Source: an uncultured Fretibacterium sp. (lineage in GTDB: Bacteria > Synergistota > Synergistia > Synergistales > Aminobacteriaceae). From it: DNA of 15,955 bases. Under the pieces are notes generated by a model. The model saw only the letters and a program-made list of their open reading frames with translations. It was not told where the DNA came from and did not search any database. Numbering within the stretch: position 1 is the first letter of the stretch; each line of letters starts with the position of its first letter. This document shows, in pieces, positions 1 through 7,238 of this stretch. The stretch lies in the NCBI GenBank assembly GCA_937899395.1, contig CALBPU010000176.1, forward strand, positions 1 to 15,955, written 5' to 3'. The translations under genes and the position numbers were made by a program.

Positions 1-345
1 GCTGAAGTTGAAGCAGAGGTTGAAATTTTCACTCCTGAAGTTAAGCAAAATATTATTGATTTAATTTCAATTTTTAAGCGTAACGATGTTGTTGACGTTG
101 ACGTTAAAGTTAATAATGAAGCAGATAAAGATGTAAACGTTGAAAATTTTGCAGAGCTTCCAGAATTAAACGAGACATTAGAAAAACTTCCTGAAAAAAT
201 TCAAAGCATCGTTAAAAATTTTGTTGCTGAAGTTGAAACCGAGGTTGAAAATTTTACTACTGAAACAAAACAAAACATCGTTAATTTGATTTCAATTTTT
301 AAGCGGGATAATAATAATTCAAAGCCTGTTGATATTAACGTTGAT
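1..345 (+). repeat. Tandem 225-bp in-frame repeat inside fliK
   Basis: Two copies of a unit begin at bases 1 and 226. Both encode AEVE-x-EVE, then a KQNI(I/V)-(D/N)LISIFKR block followed by an Asp/Val/Asn-rich tail. The first 80 or so bases of each copy are highly similar at DNA level. A more diverged third copy begins near 472 (VVELKNEF and then VVDLISAL). Because the first copy starts at the window edge, more copies may lie upstream. The period is a multiple of three, so copy number can change without breaking the frame. Confidence 0.75.
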
Positions 346-1713
346 GTCGATGTAAATCAAACCGATACAGCAAAAAATCCTGTCGAACTTCATGAGCCTT
401 CAGAGCTTTTTTCTAGTCCGAAAAAAACGAAAAAAGATTCGTCTATTCGTGTTGCATTGAAAAATTTTGTCGTCGAACTTAAAAACGAATTTCAAAGTGA
501 TAATCCCGAAATCAATCAGCCCGTTGTTGATTTAATCTCCGCTTTAACGAATTTAACGGAAAATAATCACGAACTTAAAACTGAAGCTCCTGAAAATAAT
601 AATAATTTCGTAATCTCAAACAAAACTCCCGTTATAATCGCACAACCTGAAGAAGATTTTCCAGTAAATAATAATGACAAAGAAATTTCAGTGCCTGATG
701 TCGAATATAACGTTAATTCCGCAAATCTCGCAGGTGTTTCAGTCAATGTTCCTGACGTAATTTTTGAAGTCGAACCTAAAACCGCTGAAAATGAAAATGA
801 AACTCCTACAAAAATTCAAACTTCAACGGCTCCGTTTGAACAAGAAAAAATTTCGCCCGAAATTAACAAAAATACCGTAAAGCAAAATGTCGTTCAACCA
901 AAATTAAAATCAGAAGCAAAAAGTTCGAGAGATTTTTCATCAATTATTGAAGCTGATAATGATGAAACAGAGCCGCATGAATTTACGACTGATAACAGCG
1001 TAACAAACAATAACGCTGATGAAAATTCACAAGAAAATAATTCTCAAAATTTCAATCAGCCTCGTGAAAATTCTTCAGCTCCTCAAAATTTTTCACGTTC
1101 TCGAAATAACGATGATCGAAAAATTTCAAGCACTGTTTCAAATTCTCAAGATGAAAATTCTTTCGCAAATTCAAATTCTTCAACTCGAAGAATCGATTCT
1201 CATAACACATTTCAAAATTTCTTTGAAGGTGTCCTGAACAATCGCAGAACCGTATCAAGGCGTTCTACGTTACCGTTAAACATCAGAACTGACGCTTATA
1301 ATTTCAATCGCAGCGAAACTGTGAGAAACGGTCTTGTTAATGTCGTTAGATTTATAAGGGCTGACGGTGTCCAAAAGGCAAGCGTTGTTATAGACCCTCC
1401 GGCATTAGGGAGAATTTCGGTTGAATTAACTTCAAATTCATCGGGTGTTGAAGCATCGATTAAAGTAGCGAGTGAGCAAATCCGACAAATTGTACAGGAT
1501 CAATTAGTTCAGCTCCGTGAAAATTTATCTCAACAGGGCGTTCAAGTTTCGGAATTTACAGTTGACGTTCAACAGGACAGCAGGCACGGAGGCGGAAATT
1601 ATCAGGAAAATAATCAAAGAAGGCAAAATTTTGTGTTAAACGGAATTGATGATGAAGATACTGAAGAATTTCGGATAGACATAGAAGAAGGTTTATTATA
1701 TTGGGTAGCATAA
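1..1713 (+). CDS. fliK: Flagellar hook-length control protein FliK (5' end outside window)
   Basis: FliK is a secreted ruler and substrate-specificity switch that sets hook length. The reading frame is open from base 1 to the TAA at 1711-1713, so 570 residues are visible and the true start lies upstream; a TTG at 286 is an internal codon, not a start. The C-terminal Flg_hook domain lies at about 1321-1580 and shows the family core DPPALGRISVEL followed by a helix ending LRENLSQQGVQV. The long N-terminal part is low-complexity, rich in Asn, Glu, Asp and Val, and holds a roughly 75-residue tandem repeat (first copies start at bases 1 and 226, a weaker third near 472). Such a disordered, poorly conserved N-terminus is usual for FliK. 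flgD follows after 24 bases, as in hook operons. The domain call is firm; the full length is unknown. Confidence 0.9.
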   Translation, partial: AEVEAEVEIFTPEVKQNIIDLISIFKRNDVVDVDVKVNNEADKDVNVENFAELPELNETLEKLPEKIQSIVKNFVAEVETEVENFTTETKQNIVNLISIFKRDNNNSKPVDINVDVDVNQTDTAKNPVELHEPSELFSSPKKTKKDSSIRVALKNFVVELKNEFQSDNPEINQPVVDLISALTNLTENNHELKTEAPENNNNFVISNKTPVIIAQPEEDFPVNNNDKEISVPDVEYNVNSANLAGVSVNVPDVIFEVEPKTAENENETPTKIQTSTAPFEQEKISPEINKNTVKQNVVQPKLKSEAKSSRDFSSIIEADNDETEPHEFTTDNSVTNNNADENSQENNSQNFNQPRENSSAPQNFSRSRNNDDRKISSTVSNSQDENSFANSNSSTRRIDSHNTFQNFFEGVLNNRRTVSRRSTLPLNIRTDAYNFNRSETVRNGLVNVVRFIRADGVQKASVVIDPPALGRISVELTSNSSGVEASIKVASEQIRQIVQDQLVQLRENLSQQGVQVSEFTVDVQQDSRHGGGNYQENNQRRQNFVLNGIDDEDTEEFRIDIEEGLLYWVA

Positions 1714-1737
1714 AAATAAAAATAGGAGAGAAAAATT

Positions 1738-2178
1738 ATGCCGGTAACAGATGTAAACAGTTATACAAATTTAGCTAATATAAATACAGCCAGTACAACA
1801 AATTCTGCTGCGGCTGTTACTAATGCGACTAATGACACTCTGGGAAAGGACGCTTTCTTGAAGTTATTAATTGCGGAACTTTCTAACCAAGACCCTACTA
1901 ACCCCGTTGAGGACAGGGAATTTATTTCGCAAATGGCTACGTTCTCAAGCCTCGAACAATTGCAGAACATGAACTCAACTCTCGAAAGCATGGCCGAAGC
2001 AAACAAATTCTCAGCCGTAAGCTACATCGGAAAAGCCGTTGCCTTTACAAATGATGACGGTGAACAAGTTCCTGCACTCGTTACAGCAGTATGGTTCGAG
2101 AACGGAAAAGTTATTCTTGATACAACTCAAGGCGAAGTTGAACTCGGAAAAGTTGAAGGCGTATCTGAAATAAGTTAG
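1738..2178 (+). CDS. flgD: Flagellar hook assembly scaffold (capping) protein FlgD
   Basis: FlgD caps the growing hook and is needed for FlgE polymerisation outside the cell. The 146-residue product shows the family signature at about residues 38-75: DAFLKLLIAEL, then NQDPTNPVEDREF and FSSLEQLQNMN. The C-terminal third (YIGKAV through VELGKVEGVSEIS) matches the small beta domain that follows the signature; the protein is short for the family, so the full FlgD Ig/tudor region is reduced. The ATG at 1738 has an AGGAG about ten bases upstream (1724-1728). It sits 24 bases after fliK and 114 bases before flgE, all co-directional, consistent with one hook operon. The N-terminal Ser/Thr/Asn/Ala-rich stretch is typical of an exported flagellar protein. 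Confidence 0.93.
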   Translation: MPVTDVNSYTNLANINTASTTNSAAAVTNATNDTLGKDAFLKLLIAELSNQDPTNPVEDREFISQMATFSSLEQLQNMNSTLESMAEANKFSAVSYIGKAVAFTNDDGEQVPALVTAVWFENGKVILDTTQGEVELGKVEGVSEIS

Positions 2179-2292
2179 AATAAAATATAAATACGTAAAT
2201 AAAATTGCTCTCATGGACGAGAACAAAGGCAGGTTGAAGGAGAATGCGCCCGCCGAAAAAATTAAATTTTTACAGAAAGGAAATTATTTAAC
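2179..2292 (+). other. flgD-flgE intergenic spacer with a possible 28-codon ORF
   Basis: The 114-base gap holds the flgE ribosome binding site near its end. An ATG at 2213 opens a 28-residue frame (MDENKGRLKENAPAEK...) whose stop at 2297-2299 overlaps the flgE ATG. There is no clear Shine-Dalgarno before 2213 and I recognise no homologue, so I do not call it a gene. Its G+C-richer core (2221-2258) stands out from the surrounding AT-rich spacer. Confidence 0.25.
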
Positions 2293-4824
2293 ATGTTAAG
2301 ATCTTTGATGACAGCAGTAACAGGTGTTCGCGCTCACCAGACCATGCTCGACGTGACGGGCAATAACATTTCAAACGTAAACACGACAGGATTTAAGAAG
2401 GACAATACGATTTTTGCTGATTTAATGTATCAGGCAAACAAATATGCTTCAGGTTCAGGAGAATCGCGAGGCGGTGTAAACCCTGCTCAGGTTGGTTTAG
2501 GTGTAAGTGTTGCGGCAATCGAAACAATTTTTACTCAGGGTTCAAGCTCATACACTGGAAATAATTCGGATATGATGATTCAGGGCAACGGATTTTTCGT
2601 TTATACTAACGGAAATCAACAGCTTTACAGCCGTTCGGGAGCATGTACGATTGACGGAAACGGCGATTTAGTAATGTCGGGTTCAGGTTACAGGCTTCAG
2701 GGCTATAAAATGAATAATACTCCTCTTAACGGTTATCAGCAGGATTCGGAACTTTCGACAGTTCATATTCCGTTAGGCGAAAAAATTGAAGCTCATCAGA
2801 CAACACAAATTGATTATCAATGTAACCTCGACAGCAGAAGCAAGGCATTCCTTAATTATGGTTTTGCTGACATACCGTTTAATGCTGTAGCAAGTGCGAA
2901 CGGACTTACAGCTGACAACGCTAAAATCCCCGTTGACGGCACTAATTACGACCTCGCTATAACAACAGATTTTAACGCTGTTGCCAACGCTACTAAGACG
3001 GGCACAAATTATTTGAATTTCACAATGGCTAACGGCGGTGCTGAAACTACGCTTACGTTTGATATGATGGGAATTAATGCAGAAGCAGGACTTCCTGTTC
3101 TTAGACTTCCGAAACTTGAAGCCAATGCGGGCGGTGAGGACGATGAAATTGTATCATCTACCAACATCGGCACAAACGGCTTTGTTGGTTATGTCAATAT
3201 TATCACGGGAAAAGTAGCTGATCCTGAGGAATTGCCTACAACGGACTTAGATAATTGGGTTCCGGTTTATCAATATGCAGGTCAAACTCCTCCGAAATAT
3301 TTTGCAGCTCAATATGACGATGATACAGGCTCGTTGAAACTCAGAACAATCAGTTTGCTTGATGTTGACGGAAACGAATTAACATGCAGTAATAACGGCC
3401 TTTATGCAGATACTTTCGGTGATGAACCTGTAGCTAACTTCCACCATATAAAAGTTCAACCCAGTGCTTTTACATACAACGTAAAAGCTAACATGAACTA
3501 CACAAATTTCACTCTGTCAGGCTCTCCGACTATTCCGTCAGCAGATGCAGAAGACGGTGTGGCAGCTACAAAAGTTTCATATAACTTCATCGCTGAATTT
3601 GATGAAAGCGTTGAACGTCTCGGTGAAGAATCTTCGTTAGGTAAAACATCATCAAGACTCACGTTATGGTACTACGGCTATAGCAACAATGACGCTGTAA
3701 ATAATTCTGAGGCCGTAGCCGCAGGAACTTATCCGAAGTCTATGCACAAACTTGAAGCCAACGTTTCATTTAATGCTGACGGAACATTTGATGAAGTTAG
3801 CTGGGTTGATACAGACAACTTAAACGCCCCTCTCGGTTATCGTATAGTTGACGGTAATGTTTGGGCTGACGGCGGTATGACAGGCGATGTAGCAGGCCCG
3901 AACTTCCAAATCGTACCTACAACAGCGAGTGCTTTAAGTACTGCAACAGACACTCTTAACTTTATGCAGGCTCAGAGCTTAGACACACCCGGCCCTCAGG
4001 ATCAGCTCGGAATTTGGGACGCTGTAGGCTCTGAAAGTCAGGGCGGTTACCACGCTACAAAGATGACAATTTACGATGATGACGGCGGCACTCATACACT
4101 TGAAGTTACATTCAAGAAAGTTACGGAAAACCGTTGGAGATGGGAAGCATTTTTGGTTGAGAAGGACTCTGACGGAAACGACGTTTTAGCTAACGTAATT
4201 CCTCAACCCAGAAACGGCGAAATTGAATTTGACGGTTCAGGACGAATTAGCAATGCAAAAGCTGAAGGTGCCCTCAGAAGCAATGACGGTGAGAACGCTC
4301 AAGTTGAAATCAATATACCTTTCAGCCTTGAAAGCGGCAGACCTAACAGCCCTATCATTTTGAATTTCGGAGGCGGAGTAGGTTCAGGCGGAAGCGCATT
4401 ACAGGGTATCACGCAATTCGCTGCTGAAACAACAACGAAACCCATTTATCAGGACGGTTACACAATGGGCTATCTGAGTAATTTCTCAGTGGCTAAAGAC
4501 GGAACTATAACAGGAGCATATACAAACGGAATAAGCATTCCGATTTACCGTGTAGCACTCGCAACTTTCGCAAATGAACAAGGACTTGAAAAAGTCGGCG
4601 ATTCGATGTTCCAGCAATCAGTGAACTCAGGCAACGCTAATATAGCAGGCCCTGAATCAGAAACGAAAGGCTCAATAATGTCGCAGTATGTCGAAATGTC
4701 GAACGTCGATTTAACAGAAGAATTTACACACTTGATCCTTGCTCAAAGAGGTTTCCAAGCTAATGCAAGAACAATTTCAGTAAGCGATCAGGTACTTGAA
4801 GAAGTGGTAAACTTGAAGAGATAG
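2293..4824 (+). CDS. flgE: Flagellar hook protein FlgE (large form)
   Basis: FlgE polymerises into the hook, the flexible joint between rod and filament. The N-terminus MLRSLMTAVTGVRAHQ followed by GNNISNVNTTGFK is the standard flagellar rod/hook N-terminal domain (residues 1 to about 60). The C-terminus YVEMSNVDLTEEF through LAQRGFQANARTIS is the matching Flg_bbr_C domain (last ~45 residues). At 843 residues it is about twice the enteric FlgE (about 400), with the extra mass in the central surface-exposed domains (about residues 180-640). An AAAGG lies about 10 bases before the ATG at 2293. It ends the hook gene run in this window and is followed 28 bases later by a terminator. Size apart, no broken motif is seen. 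Confidence 0.95.
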   Translation: MLRSLMTAVTGVRAHQTMLDVTGNNISNVNTTGFKKDNTIFADLMYQANKYASGSGESRGGVNPAQVGLGVSVAAIETIFTQGSSSYTGNNSDMMIQGNGFFVYTNGNQQLYSRSGACTIDGNGDLVMSGSGYRLQGYKMNNTPLNGYQQDSELSTVHIPLGEKIEAHQTTQIDYQCNLDSRSKAFLNYGFADIPFNAVASANGLTADNAKIPVDGTNYDLAITTDFNAVANATKTGTNYLNFTMANGGAETTLTFDMMGINAEAGLPVLRLPKLEANAGGEDDEIVSSTNIGTNGFVGYVNIITGKVADPEELPTTDLDNWVPVYQYAGQTPPKYFAAQYDDDTGSLKLRTISLLDVDGNELTCSNNGLYADTFGDEPVANFHHIKVQPSAFTYNVKANMNYTNFTLSGSPTIPSADAEDGVAATKVSYNFIAEFDESVERLGEESSLGKTSSRLTLWYYGYSNNDAVNNSEAVAAGTYPKSMHKLEANVSFNADGTFDEVSWVDTDNLNAPLGYRIVDGNVWADGGMTGDVAGPNFQIVPTTASALSTATDTLNFMQAQSLDTPGPQDQLGIWDAVGSESQGGYHATKMTIYDDDGGTHTLEVTFKKVTENRWRWEAFLVEKDSDGNDVLANVIPQPRNGEIEFDGSGRISNAKAEGALRSNDGENAQVEINIPFSLESGRPNSPIILNFGGGVGSGGSALQGITQFAAETTTKPIYQDGYTMGYLSNFSVAKDGTITGAYTNGISIPIYRVALATFANEQGLEKVGDSMFQQSVNSGNANIAGPESETKGSIMSQYVEMSNVDLTEEFTHLILAQRGFQANARTISVSDQVLEEVVNLKR

Positions 4825-4852
4825 TTTTTCATACAACCCATACCTTAAACTT

Positions 4853-4892
4853 TTCCCCTGTCTCAAAATTTTTAAGGCAGGGGAATTTTTTA
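4853..4892 (+). terminator. Rho-independent terminator after flgE
   Basis: TTCCCCTG (4853-4860) pairs perfectly with CAGGGGAA (4878-4885); three more inner pairs including one G-U extend the stem to 11 bp around an AT loop, and six T residues follow (4886-4891). It lies 28 bases after the flgE stop and four bases before the stop codon of the convergent acyl-CoA ligase gene. Confidence 0.88.
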
Positions 4893-4895
4893 TTC

Positions 4896-6527
4896 TTATG
4901 AATTTTTCTCGAAAAAGCTGCTTCCTTCTCCGTACATTTTTCGGAGTTTCGGTTTCTCAATTTTTCCCGTAGGATTTCTCGGAACATCAGCGAAAATAAT
5001 TTTTCGAGGTCTCTTATATCTCGGCAATCCTAAACAAAACTTATTAATTTCTTCTTCAGTGCAATTCATTCCTTTTTTCACCTGAATAATCGCCGCTGCA
5101 ATTTCTCCGAGTCTCGGTTCAGGCAATCCTATAACTGCGACATCGTGAATTTTCGGATAAGTGATTAAGAAATTCTCAACCTGTACAGGATAAATATTTT
5201 CTCCTCCTGTAATAACGACATCTTTTTTACGGTCAACTAACCAAACAAAGCCGTCTTCGTCCTGCATAGCCATATCTCCCGTATATAACCAGCCGTCTTT
5301 AATCGTCTCTGCAGTTGCTCCGGGATTATGGTAATAACATAACATTACTCCTGCACCTTTGACGCATAATTCACCCGTTTCACCCTGATTAACTTTTTCG
5401 CCTTTATCGTTGACGATTTTTAATTCCCAACCGTAACCGGGCACTCCGATAGCTCCGACCTTGTTAATATTTTCCATTCCTAAATGAACACAACCCGGCC
5501 CTGTTGATTCTGATAAACCGTAATTAGTGTCATATTTATGATCAGGGAAATATTCGAGCCAATGTCGAATTAATGAAGGCGGTACAGGCTGCGCTCCTAT
5601 GTGCATTAAACGCCACTGCGATAAATTTCGGCCTTCGAGTTTCAATTCGCCTCTGTCGAGTGCCGTTAAAATATCCTGACACCACGGAACTAATAACCAA
5701 ACTATCGTGCAACGTTCCCACGAAACTACATCAAGAATAGCTTTCGGTGAAGTCCCTTTCAGGATTACGGCTCTGCTTCCTGTAAATAAAGAACCGAACC
5801 AGTGCATTTTTGCTCCAGTGTGATATAAAGGCGGTATGCAAAGAAATACATCTTCGTGTGTCGTTGCATGGTGAACGGCCTCCATTTTTGCGGACTGCAT
5901 TAAAGCTGTGTGATTATGCAAAATAGCTTTCGGAAATCCCGTTGTACCTGATGAAAAATATATTGCTGCTTCATCTGAATCCTCAATTAAAATTTTAGGA
6001 GCAGTTGATGAACAGTTACTCACAATTTCGTTATAACTTTCAGCGAACGAAGGACAATTATTTCCTACGAAGTATAACAGGCATTTTTCACCGAGAGCAA
6101 GCACAGTATTTTCGACACGCCCGATAAATTCAGACCCGAAAAATAAAATATCAACATCGGCAAGATTAACGCAATATTCGATTTCTTCGGAGGAGTAACG
6201 GAAATTCAACGGAACTGCTATAGCTCCAGTCTTCAAAATTCCGAAATATATCGGAAGCCATTCAATACAGTTCATTAACAAAATTGCAACCTTCTGTCCT
6301 TTTTTAACTCCTTTTGAGAGCAACATATTAGCAACTCTGTTAGCTTTTTCATCAAAGACTGACCATGTAATTTCACGTCTGTAAGGTTTTGAAGAAGTGG
6401 GTTGAATGAGGGCGTATTCTTTCCATGTTAAACGTATGGGTTCTTCGAGTTCGGGATTAATTTCTACTAAAGCAACTTCATTCCCGTACAATTTTGAATT
6501 TCTTTCAAGTAAATCTGTAATCGGCAT
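4896..6527 (-). CDS. AMP-forming acyl-CoA synthetase (fatty-acid/carboxylic-acid-CoA ligase family)
   Basis: A member of the ANL adenylate-forming superfamily that activates a carboxylic acid with ATP to an acyl-AMP and then transfers it to CoA. The 543-residue length is normal. Visible core motifs: phosphate-binding YFSSGTTGFPK (190-200), YGLSEST (336-342), WLYTGD (413-418), DRKKDVVITGGENIYP (432-447), and C-terminal NPTGKIEKPKLRK with the catalytic lysine at about 522. The substrate cannot be read from sequence; resemblance is to the FadD/CaiC-like branch. The ATG at 6527 is preceded by AAAGGA on the minus strand. It is transcribed away from the PIN-toxin gene, behind a hairpin (6555-6583) and a putative promoter, so it is probably its own transcription unit. 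Cytoplasmic; no signal or membrane segment. Confidence 0.88.
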   Translation of the reverse strand: MPITDLLERNSKLYGNEVALVEINPELEEPIRLTWKEYALIQPTSSKPYRREITWSVFDEKANRVANMLLSKGVKKGQKVAILLMNCIEWLPIYFGILKTGAIAVPLNFRYSSEEIEYCVNLADVDILFFGSEFIGRVENTVLALGEKCLLYFVGNNCPSFAESYNEIVSNCSSTAPKILIEDSDEAAIYFSSGTTGFPKAILHNHTALMQSAKMEAVHHATTHEDVFLCIPPLYHTGAKMHWFGSLFTGSRAVILKGTSPKAILDVVSWERCTIVWLLVPWCQDILTALDRGELKLEGRNLSQWRLMHIGAQPVPPSLIRHWLEYFPDHKYDTNYGLSESTGPGCVHLGMENINKVGAIGVPGYGWELKIVNDKGEKVNQGETGELCVKGAGVMLCYYHNPGATAETIKDGWLYTGDMAMQDEDGFVWLVDRKKDVVITGGENIYPVQVENFLITYPKIHDVAVIGLPEPRLGEIAAAIIQVKKGMNCTEEEINKFCLGLPRYKRPRKIIFADVPRNPTGKIEKPKLRKMYGEGSSFFEKNS

Positions 6528-6554
6528 TGATTAAATTTTTTCCTTTCCCAAATT

Positions 6555-6583
6555 AAAGCCCTGCTGATTGTCAACAGGACTTT
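6555..6583 (-). terminator. 12-bp hairpin between PIN toxin and acyl-CoA ligase genes
   Basis: On the minus strand AAAGTCCTGTTG (6583-6572) pairs with CAGCAGGGCTTT (6566-6555) around a five-base loop; 12 pairs including two G-U. The G-U positions become A-C mismatches on the plus strand, so the structure is minus-strand specific. The T tract after it is weak (CTTTAATTTG). It may end the malQ-toxin operon, or act as a 5' leader hairpin of the ligase mRNA, because a putative promoter lies just before it. Confidence 0.55.
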
Positions 6584-6594
6584 CAATCGTGAAA

Positions 6595-6621
6595 AGTATA
6601 TCAAAATTTTTTTTGTGTCAA
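6595..6621 (-). promoter_or_regulatory. Putative sigma-70-type promoter for the acyl-CoA ligase gene
   Basis: On the minus strand a perfect TTGACA (6621-6616) is followed by TATACT (6600-6595). The spacer is 15 bases, shorter than the usual 17, which lowers confidence. A transcript from here would begin just before the 6555-6583 hairpin and run about 60 bases to the ATG. Confidence 0.4.
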
Positions 6622-6630
6622 GATTTTTAT

Positions 6631-7032
6631 TTATTGCAAAAAAATATATTCTTCCGGCAAAAGAACATTTGAATTAATTTCAAAATCTTTTTTGTTCCAT
6701 GTAATGACAAAATCAATTCCGTAATTTTGAGCCGCCACAAATTGAACGCAATCCTCAAAATCTTTCCATTTAGCAAAAAAAGCTGAAAGTATATCTTCTT
6801 CCGTTACAGGAATAATTCTGACAAGGCTGAAAATATCTTCCATAACTTCGTATGTTCTATTATTATGCAATGTCTTACGTATTATATAGAACAAATCCGT
6901 AACTGATGAAGCAGTGATAAAAATTTCATCTTTATTTTCTTCAGCTTTCAAAAATACTTGCTTAATAACAGAAACTTTCGGCCTGTTCAAAACTAAATCG
7001 AGAATTAAATTCGTATCAAGTAAAAGTTTCAT
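6631..7032 (-). CDS. PIN-domain ribonuclease toxin (VapC-like)
   Basis: PIN toxins are Mg2+-dependent RNases that cut RNA when freed from their antitoxin. I place the start at the ATG at 7032, giving 133 residues that begin MKLLLDTNLILDLVLNRP, the usual PIN N-terminus; a 17-residue upstream extension lies inside the antitoxin frame and lacks domain sense. Acidic active-site candidates are D6, D46 (SSVTDLFYIIRK), D94 in KDFEDCVQFVAAQ, and D116 in TWNKKDF, the pattern of the PIN_3-type group. The start overlaps the 3' end of the upstream antitoxin gene by 17 bases, indicating coupled translation. The pair follows malQ with no gap and so may be read from the malQ promoter. RNA target unknown. 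Confidence 0.85.
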   Translation of the reverse strand: MKLLLDTNLILDLVLNRPKVSVIKQVFLKAEENKDEIFITASSVTDLFYIIRKTLHNNRTYEVMEDIFSLVRIIPVTEEDILSAFFAKWKDFEDCVQFVAAQNYGIDFVITWNKKDFEINSNVLLPEEYIFLQ

Positions 7033-7237
7033 AACGTTCTGATAATCTTTCCTGACGATATTCTTCAAGAGTTTTATTTTCATCAGGCAATATTCCCGTC
7101 AGCCTTTCTAAAATTTGCGCAGTATTTTTAGGATAAAAATTTTTCCTGATATTAAACGCATATTTATAGACCATTTCAATTTGCGGTTCAGGAAGTTTTT
7201 CGAGAATTGCTACTGTCTCACTAAATTTCGATGACAT
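7016..7237 (-). CDS. Putative antitoxin of the PIN toxin (VapB-like role)
   Basis: A 73-residue acidic-tailed protein read just before the PIN toxin and overlapping it by 17 bases, the normal antitoxin-toxin order. The N-terminal half (KLPEPQIEMVYKYAFNIRKN) resembles short helical antitoxins of the DUF2281-like kind; the C-terminal LTGILPDENKTLEEYRQERL is the type of tail that wraps a PIN toxin. I see no clear ribbon-helix-helix, AbrB or Phd DNA-binding fold, so autoregulation cannot be claimed. A GGAAG lies before the ATG at 7237. The ATG is only one base from the malQ stop, so the pair seems to be transcriptionally and perhaps translationally coupled to malQ. The role is inferred from position and tail motif. 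Confidence 0.7.
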   Translation of the reverse strand: MSSKFSETVAILEKLPEPQIEMVYKYAFNIRKNFYPKNTAQILERLTGILPDENKTLEEYRQERLSERYETFT

Positions 7238-7238
7238 T

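Noticed and set aside
2213..2299. 28-residue ORF between flgD and flgE overlapping the flgE start
   Set aside because: No Shine-Dalgarno and no recognisable homologue; kept only as a note on the spacer.
7033..7083. 17-residue N-terminal extension of the PIN toxin
   Set aside because: It lies in the antitoxin coding region and precedes the canonical PIN start MKLLLDTN; no ribosome site supports the earlier codon.
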